Source of the DNA: RYN-133 sp963785425
GTDB taxonomy: Bacteria; Actinomycetota; Actinomycetes; Mycobacteriales; Jatrophihabitantaceae
NCBI GenBank assembly: GCA_963785425.1
Contig: CAWAVG010000002.1
Location: forward strand, 1 to 64,000
Length of the DNA: 64,000 bases
Reading direction: 5' to 3'
Part shown: in pieces, positions 10,548 through 20,107 of the stretch
Layout: the number at the start of each line of letters is the position of its first letter
Numbering within the stretch: the first letter of the stretch is position 1
Notes under the pieces: model-generated
Databases searched by the model: none
What the model was told of the DNA's origin: nothing
What the model saw: the letters and a program-made list of their open reading frames with translations, nothing else
Made by a program: the position numbers and the translations under genes

Positions 10548-12424
10548 GTCGCACGACCCGGTGAGGATTCGGCGGCAGAGCCGAGCGGCACCCACACCCG
10601 CATGGGCCCGACCTCGCGATTGGCCCACAGGCAGTACGGGACGGCCGTGAAGCCGTTGCCGCGCACGGTGACGCAGCCGTCGAGCAGGTCCGCGTCCCAG
10701 CGGGCCTCCAGCGAGCCGGCGTCGGCGGGCGAGAGGGTGAGATCGTCGACCGCGACCCCGCCGGCCACGTCCACCTGCTCGACGGCGTAGACGAGCGGGC
10801 CACGCGCGATGGCCCGGCACCCGCGCACCGCGTCGACCCGGTGATGTGCCTCGATCAGCCGAACGGGCATGGGCAGGTCGAGCACGACGCGCTCACCGTG
10901 CTGCCACCGGCGATGCACTGTTGCGTAGCCCGGTTCGACCCGCCTCGTGTGGCCGTCCGGATCGGTGAGTGTCGCACCGGTGCACCACGCCGGAACGCGC
11001 AGCGCGAGGGTCCACTCGTCGCCGTCGGTGGCCTCGACGACCACCTCGATCCGGCCGTCCCACGGGTAGTCGGTCGTGACCTGCAGACAACGTCCGGCGG
11101 CGCCGATCTCGCTCGTCGCGTATTGATGCAGCTGCACGCCGGCTGCGTCGCCGGTGGCGAGATAGCCCGACAGCTGCGCGAGCGTGCGCATCACGTTCGG
11201 GGGGCAGCAGGCCGTCTGGAACCACTGCTGACGACCGTTCACCGGTTGCCTGTGGTCGTCGGGCACCGCGTCGCTGCGCACCTGTAGCGCGTTGACGTAG
11301 AAGAACGCCTCGCCCGACAACGACACTCCGCTCAGGAAACCGTTGAGCAGGAGCTGTTCGATGCTGTCGGCGAACCGCACGTCGCCGGTTGCCAGCAGTC
11401 GCCGCCACGCCCACTGCACCGCGCCGATCGATGCGCACGTCTCCGCGTAGGCGACATCGGGTGGCAGCTCGTAGGGATCGCCGAAGGCCTCGCCGTCCCA
11501 GCGGGAGCCGAGGCCGCCGGTGACGTACTGCTTCGTGGCGGTCATGGCGTCCCATTGCCGGTCGAGCGCCGCGGCGAGCGAGTCGTCCGCGCGCTCGGCG
11601 GCGAGGTCGCTCGCGCCGGCCGCGAGATACACCGCGCGCACGGCGTGGCCTTCGGGGACGACTGCGTCGCGCACCGGCACCCGGTCGGAGAAGTAGATCG
11701 GCTCGCGACCGCGTCCGCGGATGGTGCCGTGCCCCCGCGCCTCGATGAAGTGCTGCGCCAGGTCGAGATACGCCTCGTGACCGGTCTCGCGGTACAGCTC
11801 GATGAGAGCCATCTCGATCACCGGGTGGCCGTCGAGACCGGTGTTGGCGTGCGGGCCGAACGTCGCGACGAGATGGTCCGCCGCACGCAGCGCCACCCGC
11901 CACAGCACGCAGTCACCGAGCAGGCGATGCGCGGCGACCGCCGCCTGCACGAGATGGCCGAAGCAGTAGTGCTCGTGGCCCATCACCAGGTCGCGGTACC
12001 GGTCACGGCCCGCGCGGGTCACCTGCACGTAGCTGTTCACATAGCCGTCGTCGTGCTGGGCAGCCTCGATCGCCTTGCTGAACAGTTCGAGCTCATCCCG
12101 CAACTCGTCGGTGTCGGAGTCGCTGCGCAAGCACTCCCACGAAACCGCCTCGAGCCACTTGTAGACGTCGGAGTCCATGAACCACGGCCCACGATAGGCA
12201 TCGCGGTCGGCAGGATGGCCGGCGTCGGCTACGTACTTCGCGGCCAGTTCGAGATCGGCGAGGTTCCCGGCCTCGCGCAGCCGCGTGCTGCCGATAGGGA
12301 TGCTCACCTCACGGTTGACGCGTTGCCGATCAGCCCACAGGCCGCCGGTGATCCGCGCGTCCGCAATGCCGATCGGTCGCAGCGTGCTCTGTGCCGATCG
12401 GGTCGGCACGACAGGTCCGGTCAT
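10544..12424 (-). CDS. GH127 beta-L-arabinofuranosidase
   Basis: This 626-residue protein belongs to glycoside hydrolase family 127 (HypBA1 type), retaining enzymes that remove beta-linked L-arabinofuranose using a zinc-bound cysteine. The metal-site residues are visible: Glu and Cys in AYAETCASIG (about residue 322) and the Cys pair in TACCPPN (about 405). The N-terminal alpha-toroid sequences such as GPWFMDSDVYKWLEA also fit. There is no signal peptide, so it should act inside the cell on imported oligosaccharides. The ATG at 12424 overlaps the arabinanase stop (ATGA). Family membership is clear. Specificity for beta-arabinofuranose is known for characterised members but only inferred here. 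Confidence 0.88.
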   Translation of the reverse strand: MTGPVVPTRSAQSTLRPIGIADARITGGLWADRQRVNREVSIPIGSTRLREAGNLADLELAAKYVADAGHPADRDAYRGPWFMDSDVYKWLEAVSWECLRSDSDTDELRDELELFSKAIEAAQHDDGYVNSYVQVTRAGRDRYRDLVMGHEHYCFGHLVQAAVAAHRLLGDCVLWRVALRAADHLVATFGPHANTGLDGHPVIEMALIELYRETGHEAYLDLAQHFIEARGHGTIRGRGREPIYFSDRVPVRDAVVPEGHAVRAVYLAAGASDLAAERADDSLAAALDRQWDAMTATKQYVTGGLGSRWDGEAFGDPYELPPDVAYAETCASIGAVQWAWRRLLATGDVRFADSIEQLLLNGFLSGVSLSGEAFFYVNALQVRSDAVPDDHRQPVNGRQQWFQTACCPPNVMRTLAQLSGYLATGDAAGVQLHQYATSEIGAAGRCLQVTTDYPWDGRIEVVVEATDGDEWTLALRVPAWCTGATLTDPDGHTRRVEPGYATVHRRWQHGERVVLDLPMPVRLIEAHHRVDAVRGCRAIARGPLVYAVEQVDVAGGVAVDDLTLSPADAGSLEARWDADLLDGCVTVRGNGFTAVPYCLWANREVGPMRVWVPLGSAAESSPGRAT

Positions 12425-13406
12425 GCCGCGACCTCCGGCCAGCCGTCGCGCCATTCCAGGGGATTGATGCCGAGCCGTGGCGTCCCCGCGTCACGCCGGT
12501 TGTAGTAGTGGTAGACGAGCCAGTCGCGACCGCGGTCGTGCAGCACGGTCTGCCCGCCCGGCCCGACCACGTAGTCGTGCGTCGTCAACACCGCTGTGCC
12601 GCCGTCGTCGAGCAGCGACGTGCCGGTTCGGTCGACGTACGGGCCGTACGGTGCGCTCGACCGCCCGACCTTGATCTTGTAGGTCGAATCCAGGCCGCGG
12701 CAGCAGAAGTCGTAGGACGCGAACAGGTAGTAGTAACGACCGTGCTGCACGACGTAGGCACCCTCGATCGCGTCCGGCGCGGGCCGCTGCGCGAGGGAAT
12801 GGACTGTCGCGCCCTCTGCCGGCGTGCCGGTCGCCGGATCGAGCCGCACCATCTTGATGCCGCTCCAGAACGATCCGTAGCTGAGCCACCAGCGGTGGTC
12901 GCGGTCGACGAACAACCCGGGATCGATCGCGTTGGCATCGCTGTTCGTGTCGGTCGCGAGTACGAGACCGTGATCGGTCCACGATCCGGGAGCGCGGTGC
13001 GGCTCGTCGCCAGCCCGATGGCCGAGTGGTTGGAGCCGAACGACGACACCGCGTAGTACAGGTAGTAGCGCCCACGGTGGTACGACACGTCCGGCGCCCA
13101 CAGGTCGCTCGCGTCACCGTTCTGGTAGTCGTTCGCCCACGGTGCGCCGTGCGGCAGCGCCTGCCCGCGGTAGTGCCAGTGCACCCGGTCTGGCGAGGAG
13201 TAGATCTCGATGCCCAAGTGCGTCGCGAACGTCTCGTAGCTGCCGTCGCGCAGCCGCACCATCGACGGGTCGTGCGTCGAGGCAAATCCGCGCACCGACC
13301 GGGGGAGCGGCTGACCGCCGCCGGAAGAGGTGGTCGCCGATGTCGTCGTACCGGGGATCAGTGACGCGATCAGCCCGATGGCACCGAACAGAGCCTTGAT
13401 CCACAT
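12421..13406 (-). CDS. Secreted GH43 endo-arabinanase (one frameshift)
   Basis: This glycoside hydrolase family 43 enzyme is most like arabinan endo-1,5-alpha-L-arabinosidases. It starts at an ATG behind a GGAAGGA ribosome site with a signal peptide of about 24 residues. The three acidic catalytic positions are visible: Asp in STHDPSMVR, Asp in NAIDPGLFVD and Glu in IEGAYVVQHG. The first half reads to GLATSRTA and the second resumes at PGSWTDHGLVL in another frame. The break is near 12985-12995, beside a CCC run on the coding strand, and one missing base would explain it. The repaired protein is about 328 residues, normal for the family. Being exported, it would cut arabinan outside the cell ahead of the importer. 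Confidence 0.85.
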
Positions 13407-13446
13407 GGTTGTCCTTCCAAGTGCAACCTCGGAGCAGGCTGTGGTT

Positions 13447-14113
13447 TCAGCGCTGGCCGTACACGTTCTGGTAGCGGTCCCACAGCCGGGTGACGTCGTC
13501 GTCCGGGATGGGGTGGGGCTCGCCGAGCTGGCGAGCGATGTGGACGGTGCGGGCGACGTCCTCGCACATGACCGCGGTCTTGACCGCGGCGGCCGCCGAC
13601 GATCCGACGGTGAACACGCCGTGGTTGGCCATCAGCACGGCCCGCGAGCGGAACTTGCCCAAGCGTGTCGACGATGCCGCGCCCGATCGAGTCGTCGCCG
13701 ATCAGCGCGAACGGGCCGACCGGGATCTCGCCGCCGAACTCATCGGCCATCGCGGTGAGCACGCACGGCACCGATTCGCCGCGCGCGGCCCAGGCCGTCG
13801 CGTAGGTGGAGTGCGTGTGCACGACACCGCCGACCTCGGGCATCTCGCGGTACACGAACGCGTGCGCGGCCGTGTCGCTCGAGGGCGAGAGCTCGCCCTC
13901 GACGCGCTCACCGTCGAGATCGCAGACGATCATCGCGTCGGCGCTCAGCTCGTCGTAGGAGACACCGCTGGGCTTGATCACCAGCAGGTCCTCGCCCGGC
14001 ACGCGCGCGGAGATGTTACCGGCCGTCCAGGCCACCAGTTGGTAGCGCACCAATTCGGAGTGCAGCTGCGCGACCTCGGCCCGCACCTGCGCGATCACGT
14101 CGTTGGAACTCAT
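13447..14113 (-). CDS. araD: L-ribulose-5-phosphate 4-epimerase (one frameshift)
   Basis: AraD converts L-ribulose 5-phosphate to D-xylulose 5-phosphate, the last step of arabinose entry into the pentose phosphate pathway. The class II aldolase/epimerase fold is evident from WTAGNISARVPGEDLLVIKPSG. The zinc ligands appear in VVHTHSTYATAWA (two His) and MANHGVFTVG (third His). The frame changes near 13658-13662: GIVDTL reads on correctly as GKFRSRAVLMANHG only if one base of the GGG or TT run is removed. The repaired product is about 221 residues, typical for AraD. The start overlaps the araB stop (ATGA). Confidence 0.9.
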
Positions 14114-15754
14114 GAGGAATGCCTCGCCTTGTTGCGGATCCGTCGTAGTTTGTGCAGCTCGTCGGTCGTCGTGCCGAACCAGTCGTGCAACGTCAGATAC
14201 GTGTCGTAGAGCTCGTCGTAGACCGCACGGTGTTCGGGGTCGGGTGTGAACACCGCGGGACGGACCTTGCCCATCGCCTTGGCCGCCGCGTCGACGTCGG
14301 TGTACGCACCGGCAGCCACCGCGGCGTGGATGGCCGAACCCAGAGCCGGGCCCTGCTCGGAGTCGATGACCGAGATCTCGAGGCCGAGCACGTCAGCGTA
14401 GAGCTGCATCAGGAAGGCGTTCTTCACGAGGCCGCCGGCGGCGACGAAGCTGTCGACCGGCACGCCCGACGTGCGGAACGCGTCGATGATGCGGCGCGTG
14501 CCGAAGGCGGTCGCCTCGATCAATGCGCGGTACACGTCCTGCGGGCGCGTGTCGAGAGTGAGCCCGGCGATCACACCGGACAGCTCGTGATCGACGAGCA
14601 CCGAACGGTTGCCGCTCATCCAGTCGAGCGCGACGAGCCCGTGTTCGCCGGGCGCCTGCTGGGCAGCGAGCTCGGTGAGCACCTCGTGCGGCGACCGCGA
14701 CTCGTCCTCGGCGAGCGACGCGGGATACCCCACCTTCGCCCACCACGCGAAGATGTCGCCCACGCCGCTCTGCCCGGCCTCGTAGCCGTAGCGACCCGGG
14801 CTGATGCCGCCGTCGACGACGCCGCACATGCCCGGCACCTCGGCAAGCTTGTCGCCGTTCATCACGTGGCACGTGGACGTACCCATGACGGCGACCATCG
14901 TGCCGGGCTCGATCGCCTGCGCTGCCGGCACGGTCACGTGCGCGTCGACGTTGCCGACGGCGACCGCGATGCCGCTGGGCAAACCGGTCCATCCGGCTGC
15001 CTCGTCGGTGAGACCGCCGGCGCGCTCGCCGAGCTCGGACAGCGGGCTGGTCGAGCAGTCTGGTCGCGAAATCGCTGAAGCGCTCGTCGAGCGCGGCGAA
15101 GAACTCCTCGCTCGGGTAGTGGCCGTCCTGGTAGGCGCCCTTGTACCCGGCGGTGCAGCGGTTGCGCCGGTAGGTGCCGCACAACTGCCACACGATCCAG
15201 TCGGCGAACTCGACCCAGAGTTCGGTCGCTTCGTAGAGCTCCGGATCCTCTTCGAGCAACTGCAGGCCCTTTGCGAGCTCCCATTCCGACGAGAGCTTCC
15301 CGCCGTAGCGGGCCAGCCACGGCTCACCGCGTTCCTCGGCGAGGGCGTTGATGCGGTCGGCCTGCGGCTGCGCGGCGTGATGTCGCCACAGTTTCGGCCA
15401 CGCGTGCGGGCGGTCGCGGTACTCGTCCAGCGTGCACAGCGGCGTGCCGTCGCGCAGGCACGGCAGCACTGTGCACGCCGTGGTGTCGGTGCCGATGCCG
15501 ATCACCTCGGACGCGTCGATGCCGGCCTTCTCGATGACGGCAGGCACGGCGTTCTGCACGACGGCGATCCAGTCGGCGGGATCCTGCAGGGCCCAGTCAG
15601 GACGCAACCGCGTGCCGTTGAGCGATTCGTCGATCACGCCGGACGCATAGACGTGCTCGGCGTCAGCGATCTCGGCGCCGTCGTCGACGCGTACGAGCAC
15701 CGCGCGGCCGGACAGGGTGCCGAAGTCGATACCGATCGTGTAGCGGTCAGTCAC
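14110..15754 (-). CDS. araB: L-ribulokinase (one frameshift)
   Basis: AraB phosphorylates L-ribulose. The FGGY-kinase phosphate-binding start YTIGIDFGTLSGRAVLV is present. The FGGY_C half includes VAVMGTSTCHVMN and FVAAGGLVKNAFLMQ. The frame breaks at 15044-15046: ATRLLDQP continues as LSELGERAGGLTDE once one C of a CCC run is removed. Repaired length is about 548 residues, close to the family norm. Two GTG starts are possible, 15766 and 15754. I prefer 15754 because it gives MTDRYTIG and leaves the operator-like site at 15754-15767 at the gene edge. It heads the leftward operon and is divergent from lacI. Confidence 0.9.
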
Positions 15755-15767
15755 GTTAACGTTCACA
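15754..15767. promoter_or_regulatory. Candidate LacI-family operator at araB
   Basis: The 14-mer CGTTAACGTTCACA is an imperfect palindrome with a central CG, the layout of LacI-family sites. It matches 12 of 14 positions of the site in the araA promoter (18449-18462). It lies between araB and the divergent lacI gene, covering the two possible araB GTG codons. That it binds the adjacent regulator is inferred from position and similarity. Confidence 0.6.
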
Positions 15768-15831
15768 TCCCGGAGTAGAAAACGGCCGCTGCCAAGTCGA
15801 CGTGCGGGCGAATGCGGATACGATCCAGCGC

Positions 15832-16935
15832 GTGGTGACAGCCCGGACGGCCGCAGACGGCTCGACGCGGCGGCCGGTGATGCACGACGTCGCCCGGCTC
15901 GCCGGCGTGTCGCACCAGACCGTATCCCGCGTACTGAACGACCACCCGAGCGTCAAGTCGACGACGCGCGATCGCGTGCTCGACGCGATGCGCGAACTCG
16001 ACTACCGGCCGAACAACCTCGCACGCAGCCTCGTCACCAGCCGCACGCAGCGCATCGGTGTGCTCAGCTTCGACCTGCGCTACTACGGACCGGGCTCGAC
16101 GCTCGTGGCGATCGAGCAGGCGGCCCACGATCGCGGTTACGGCGTCGCGCTCGCGTCCATGACCGAACTGGACGCCGACGAGGCCGCCAACGCGCTTGCG
16201 CTGCTCGATGCGCAGCGTGTCGACGGCCTGATCGTGATCGCGCCGCGACGCGGCGCCGTCGAGGCCATCGGCAAACTCCCGCGCGAACTTCCGGTCGTCG
16301 CGCTCGAGGCCGAGTTCCGCAAGGACGTGTGCGTGGTGTCGATCGATCAGCGTGCGGGTGCGCGGCTGGCGACCGAACATCTGCTCGACCTCGGCCACCG
16401 GACGGTGTGGCACGTCGCGGGACCGGAGGACTGGAACGAGGCGACGCTGCGGACGGCGGGATGGCGCCGCGCACTCGAGGATCGTGGCGTCGTCGCGCCC
16501 GAAGTGTTGCGCGGGGACTGGACGTCGCGCTCCGGCTACGAGGCCGGGATGAAACTCGCGAACGAGCCGGGCGTGACGGCGGTCTTCGCCGCGAACGACC
16601 AGATGGCGCTCGGAGTCTTGCGCGCGTTCCACGAGCGTGGCATCGGCGTCCCCGACGAGCGCAGTGTCGTCGGCTTCGACGATCTTCCGGAGGCCGAATT
16701 CCTGATCCCAGGACTCACGACGGTGCGCCAGGACTTCGACGCGGTCGGGCGGAAGGGCCTCGAGCGGCTCGTGACGCTGATCGAGGGCGGCACCGTGCGC
16801 CGCCGCGTGCTGCGCGTCGAACCCGAACTCGTCGTACGCGCGAGTTCGGCTCGTCCGAGGCGTCGCGGACGCGGCAGCCGCACGGCCGGTGGTGATGGTC
16901 ATGGGCGACGGGGCAGACCTTCAGCGAGCCGGTAG
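15832..16935 (+). CDS. LacI-family arabinose regulator
   Basis: This is a LacI/GalR transcription factor. The N terminus has the helix-turn-helix HDVARLAGVSHQTVSRVLND and hinge region RPNNLARSLVTSRTQRIGVL. A periplasmic-binding-protein-like effector domain follows, with GVTAVFAANDQMALGVLRA and VVGFDDLPEAEFLIPGLTTV. In-frame GTG codons at 15802, 15832 and 15835 compete, and none has a clear ribosome site. I chose 15832, giving 367 residues. Its location between araB and araA, and the shared sites beside both, make it the likely repressor of the arabinose island with L-arabinose or a derivative as inducer. Its last 37 bases overlap the convergent araA. The C-terminal tail is unusually rich in Arg and Gly and may include a small reading error. 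Confidence 0.85.
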   Translation: MVTARTAADGSTRRPVMHDVARLAGVSHQTVSRVLNDHPSVKSTTRDRVLDAMRELDYRPNNLARSLVTSRTQRIGVLSFDLRYYGPGSTLVAIEQAAHDRGYGVALASMTELDADEAANALALLDAQRVDGLIVIAPRRGAVEAIGKLPRELPVVALEAEFRKDVCVVSIDQRAGARLATEHLLDLGHRTVWHVAGPEDWNEATLRTAGWRRALEDRGVVAPEVLRGDWTSRSGYEAGMKLANEPGVTAVFAANDQMALGVLRAFHERGIGVPDERSVVGFDDLPEAEFLIPGLTTVRQDFDAVGRKGLERLVTLIEGGTVRRRVLRVEPELVVRASSARPRRRGRGSRTAGGDGHGRRGRPSASR

Positions 16936-18419
16936 TAGGCCTGGTTCCAGCGCAGCCGGTCGGCGAACTCGTACGGGTCGGTGTAGCCGTCGATCACGGC
17001 GAGTTCGGTGTGCACCATCGCGGCGAAGTCGCGCAGGGTGTCGAGCCCGACCTGGGTCGTGAGCACGGTGTGGTGCGGGCCGCCGGCGGTGAGCCACGCC
17101 TCGGCCGCGGTCGGCAACGACGGCGCCGGCTCCCACACGGCGCGGGCGACGGGCAGGCGCGGTAACGGCTCGTTCGGCGCGACGACGTCGATCACGTTGG
17201 CGACCAGTCGGAACCGGTCGCCGAGGTCGTTGATGCCGAGCACCGCGCCGTGCGCAGGCGCGGCGTCGAAGACGAGCCGCACCGGATCGTCCCGACCGCC
17301 TATCGACAGCGGATGGATTTCACACGAGGGCCGGCCGGCCGCGATGGACGGGCACACCTCGAGCATGTGCGCACCGAGGATGCGTCCCGGGCCGGGACCG
17401 AAGTGGTAGGTGTAGTCCTCCATGAACGACGTACCACCGGATCGGCCCTCGCCCATGCGCTTGGTCGCCGCGAGCATGACGGCCGTCTTCCAGTCACCCT
17501 CGGCGCCGAAACCGAACCCGCGCTGCATCAGCCGCTGCACGGCGATGCCGGGGAGTTGACGCAGCGCACCGAGGTCCTCGAAGTTTGTGGTGAACGCGCC
17601 GAAGCCCCCGTCGCCGAGGAAGGCGCTGAGGCCGGCCTCGAGCCGTGCGGCGTAGCGCAGGGACTCGTGCCGCTGGCCGTCGGGACGTAGCTCGGGCACG
17701 ACGTCGTAGCTCACCAGGTAGTCATCCACGATGTCGCCGATGTCGCCGTCGCTCGCGGCACCGACCGCGTCGGCGAGGTCGTTGACGCCGTAGGTGTTGA
17801 CCGAGACGCCGAAGCGCAGCTGGGCCTCGACCTTGTCGCCTTCGGTCACCGCGACGTTGCGCATGTTGTCGCCGAACCGGGCGAGCTTGAGTGAGCGCAG
17901 ATGCGCGAGTCCGAGCGCACTGCGGGCCCAGTCGTCGATCCGGCGGATCACCGTCGCGTCCGACACATGGCCGGCGACGGTCTTGCGCGCGACGCCGAGC
18001 CGCGTCTGCACGTACCCGAACTCGCGGTCGCCGTGCGCCGCCTGGTTCAGATTCATGAAGTCCATGTCGATCGTGGCCCATGGCAGTTCGCGGTTGAGCT
18101 GAGTGTGCAGGTGTAGCAGCGGCTTCTGCAGTGCGTCGAGGCCCGCGATCCACATCTTGGCCGGCGAGAACGTGTGCATCCAGGCGATGACGCCGACGCA
18201 CGATGCCGAGGCGTTGGCCGCGCGCATCTCCTCGAGGATCGTCGCGGGCTCGGTGAGCACGTCCTTCCACACGATCGGGACCGACAGCGCCTCCGCGTCG
18301 TCGAGCAGTTTCGCGATCGACTGCGACTGCGACGCGACCTGGTCGAGCACCTCGGGGCCGTACAGGGGCTGACTTCCGGTCAGGAACCAGAGCTCGGCCG
18401 CGGGCCCGGACTGTGTCAT
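16899..18419 (-). CDS. araA: L-arabinose isomerase
   Basis: AraA interconverts L-arabinose and L-ribulose. The intact 506-residue protein has the family's N terminus (ELWFLTGSQPLYG), the substrate loop CVGVIAWMHTFSPAKMWI, and metal and catalytic regions including GFGFGAEGDWKTA and FMEDYTYHF. The ATG at 18419 is preceded by an AGGAGA ribosome site. A consensus-like promoter with an overlapping operator lies directly upstream. Unlike the common araBAD order, araA here is a separate single gene on the far side of lacI. Confidence 0.95.
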   Translation of the reverse strand: MTQSGPAAELWFLTGSQPLYGPEVLDQVASQSQSIAKLLDDAEALSVPIVWKDVLTEPATILEEMRAANASASCVGVIAWMHTFSPAKMWIAGLDALQKPLLHLHTQLNRELPWATIDMDFMNLNQAAHGDREFGYVQTRLGVARKTVAGHVSDATVIRRIDDWARSALGLAHLRSLKLARFGDNMRNVAVTEGDKVEAQLRFGVSVNTYGVNDLADAVGAASDGDIGDIVDDYLVSYDVVPELRPDGQRHESLRYAARLEAGLSAFLGDGGFGAFTTNFEDLGALRQLPGIAVQRLMQRGFGFGAEGDWKTAVMLAATKRMGEGRSGGTSFMEDYTYHFGPGPGRILGAHMLEVCPSIAAGRPSCEIHPLSIGGRDDPVRLVFDAAPAHGAVLGINDLGDRFRLVANVIDVVAPNEPLPRLPVARAVWEPAPSLPTAAEAWLTAGGPHHTVLTTQVGLDTLRDFAAMVHTELAVIDGYTDPYEFADRLRWNQAYYRLAEGLPRRP

Positions 18420-18447
18420 CGCTTCTCCTGTTCGGCTCTTGACCAGG

Positions 18448-18475
18448 ATGTTAGCGTTCACACATACAGTGTCAA
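18448..18475 (-). promoter_or_regulatory. Sigma70-type promoter of araA
   Basis: Reading leftward there is a perfect TTGACA (-35; plus-strand 18470-18475), a 16-base spacer and TAACAT (-10; plus-strand 18448-18453), about 30 bases before the araA ATG. The operator-like 14-mer at 18449-18462 covers the -10 and half the spacer, so a bound repressor would block polymerase. Confidence 0.65.
18449..18462. promoter_or_regulatory. Candidate LacI-family operator at araA
   Basis: TGTTAGCGTTCACA has a central CG and partly symmetric arms. It is nearly identical to the site at araB (15754-15767) and overlaps the araA -10 box. It could also influence the rightward arabinofuranosidase operon, which starts 98 bases away. 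Confidence 0.65.
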
Positions 18476-18488
18476 ACAGGTCACACTG
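18467..18488. promoter_or_regulatory. Second inverted repeat in the araA-abfA intergenic region
   Basis: CAGTGT and ACACTG form a perfect 6-bp inverted repeat with a 10-base spacer, overlapping the araA -35 region. It could be a second regulator site for the divergent araA and GH51 operons. It is short enough to be chance. Confidence 0.3.
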
Positions 18489-18559
18489 GCACAAGGCGGT
18501 CGCCCGCGACAGCACAGCGCGCGGTAATGGGCCCCGACCCTGGAGGAACCGGAATCCGC

Positions 18560-20078
18560 ATGACGTCCAGCACACCCGACGCGTCCCCCTGCACGGTCTC
18601 GATCGATCCTCAGCGCCACCGCGGCTCGATCGACGACCGCTTGTTCGGATCGTTCGTCGAGCACATGGGCCGGTGCGTGTACACCGGCATCTACGAGCCC
18701 GACCACGAGACGGCCGACGAGTTCGGTTTCCGGGGTGACGTCGCCGACCTCGTCCGCGAGTTGGGCGTCACCGTCGTGCGGTACCCCGGCGGCAACTTCG
18801 TGTCCGGCTACCAGTGGCGCGACGGCATCGGGCCCAAGGAGGACCGCCCTCGTCGGCTCGATCTCGCCTGGCGCTCGATCGAGACCAACCAGGTCGGCAC
18901 CGACGACTTCCTGCGGTGGGCCGATCGGCTGGACATCGAGCCGATGATGGCGGTCAACCTCGGCACCGGCAGCATTCTCGACGCCGCTCACCTCGTCGAG
19001 TACTGCAACGTCCCCGGCGGCACGCAGTTCAGCGATCTGCGCCGCACCAACGGGTCGGCCGACCCGTACGGCGTGAAGCTCTGGTGCCTGGGCAACGAGA
19101 TGGACGGCCCCTGGCAGACCGGACACATGAGCGCCGACGAGTACGGTCGGCTCGCTTTGCAGGCCGCCAACGCGATGCGCCTCGTCGATCCCTCGATCGA
19201 ACTGGTCGCCTGCGGCAGCTCAGGCCACTGGATGGACACGTTCGGGTACTGGGAGTCGACCGTGCTCGAGCACACCTTCGACGCGGTCGACTACGTGTCG
19301 ATGCACGCGTACTACGAGGAACTCGACGGCGACCGGGCCAGTTTCCTCGCCTCGGGCGCGGCTATGGACCGCTTCATCGACGACGTCGTCGCCACCGTCG
19401 ATGCCGTCGCCGCGCGCAAGCACAGTCGCAAGCGGCTGCGGATCTCCTTCGACGAGTGGAACGTCTGGTACCAGTCACGATTCGCCGGCACGGCGAACAC
19501 CGACATCGACGTCTCCGGCCCTCGCATCGAAGACGTGTACAGCACGGTCGACGCTGTGGTCGTCGGTGATCTGCTCAGCAGCCTGATCAACCACGCCGAC
19601 CGGGTGGGCGTCGGGTGCTTCGCACAGCTGGTCAACGTGATCGCGCCGATCATGACGCAGGCCGGCGGACCGGCGTGGCGCCAGGCCATCTACTACCCGA
19701 TCGCCGAGACCATCCGGCGCGCCCGCGGCGGTCGCAGCCTCATCACGCAAGTCGACTGCGGCGAGCTCGCCACCTCGCGCTACGGCGACGTCCCTGTGCT
19801 CGCGGCCGCCGCGACGACCGACGAGCGCCGGCGCCACCAGTCTGTTCCTCACCAACCGCGCCGACGTCGCCGTGCAGGTGGACGTGAACCACCAACCCTT
19901 CGGCGAGTGGGACTCGGTACGCGTGCACACGATCGTCGGCGACGAGACCGGTCCGTTGCAGGGCGGCAGCGCCGCCGAGGCAGCGCGTCCCCGTGCGTTG
20001 GAGCAGCCCAAGACGAGCGACGGAATCACCCGGCTGACGCTGCCTGCGCAGTCGTGGACTGTGCTCGACGCGCGGTGA
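18560..20078 (+). CDS. abfA: GH51 alpha-L-arabinofuranosidase (one frameshift)
   Basis: This intracellular glycoside hydrolase family 51 enzyme releases terminal alpha-L-arabinofuranose. Family landmarks are FGSFVEHMGRCVYTGIYEP and RYPGGNFVSGY. The acid/base Glu is in CLGNEMDGPW (about residue 179) and the nucleophile Glu in SFDEWNVWY (about 298). The ATG at 18560 has a GGAGGAA ribosome site, and there is no signal peptide. Near 19824-19832 the frame changes: AAATTDE should continue as GATSLFLTNRADVAVQVDV, which needs one base fewer. The repaired protein has about 505 residues, the standard GH51 length. It is the first gene of a rightward operon with a second importer. Confidence 0.92.
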
Positions 20079-20107
20079 GCGCACCGGGTGAGAGGAAGGA
20101 AAGCGAC

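Noticed and set aside
13650..15060. Programmed ribosomal frameshifting in araD or araB
   Set aside because: There is no slippery heptamer, pseudoknot or conserved precedent, and the change matches a one-base homopolymer error.
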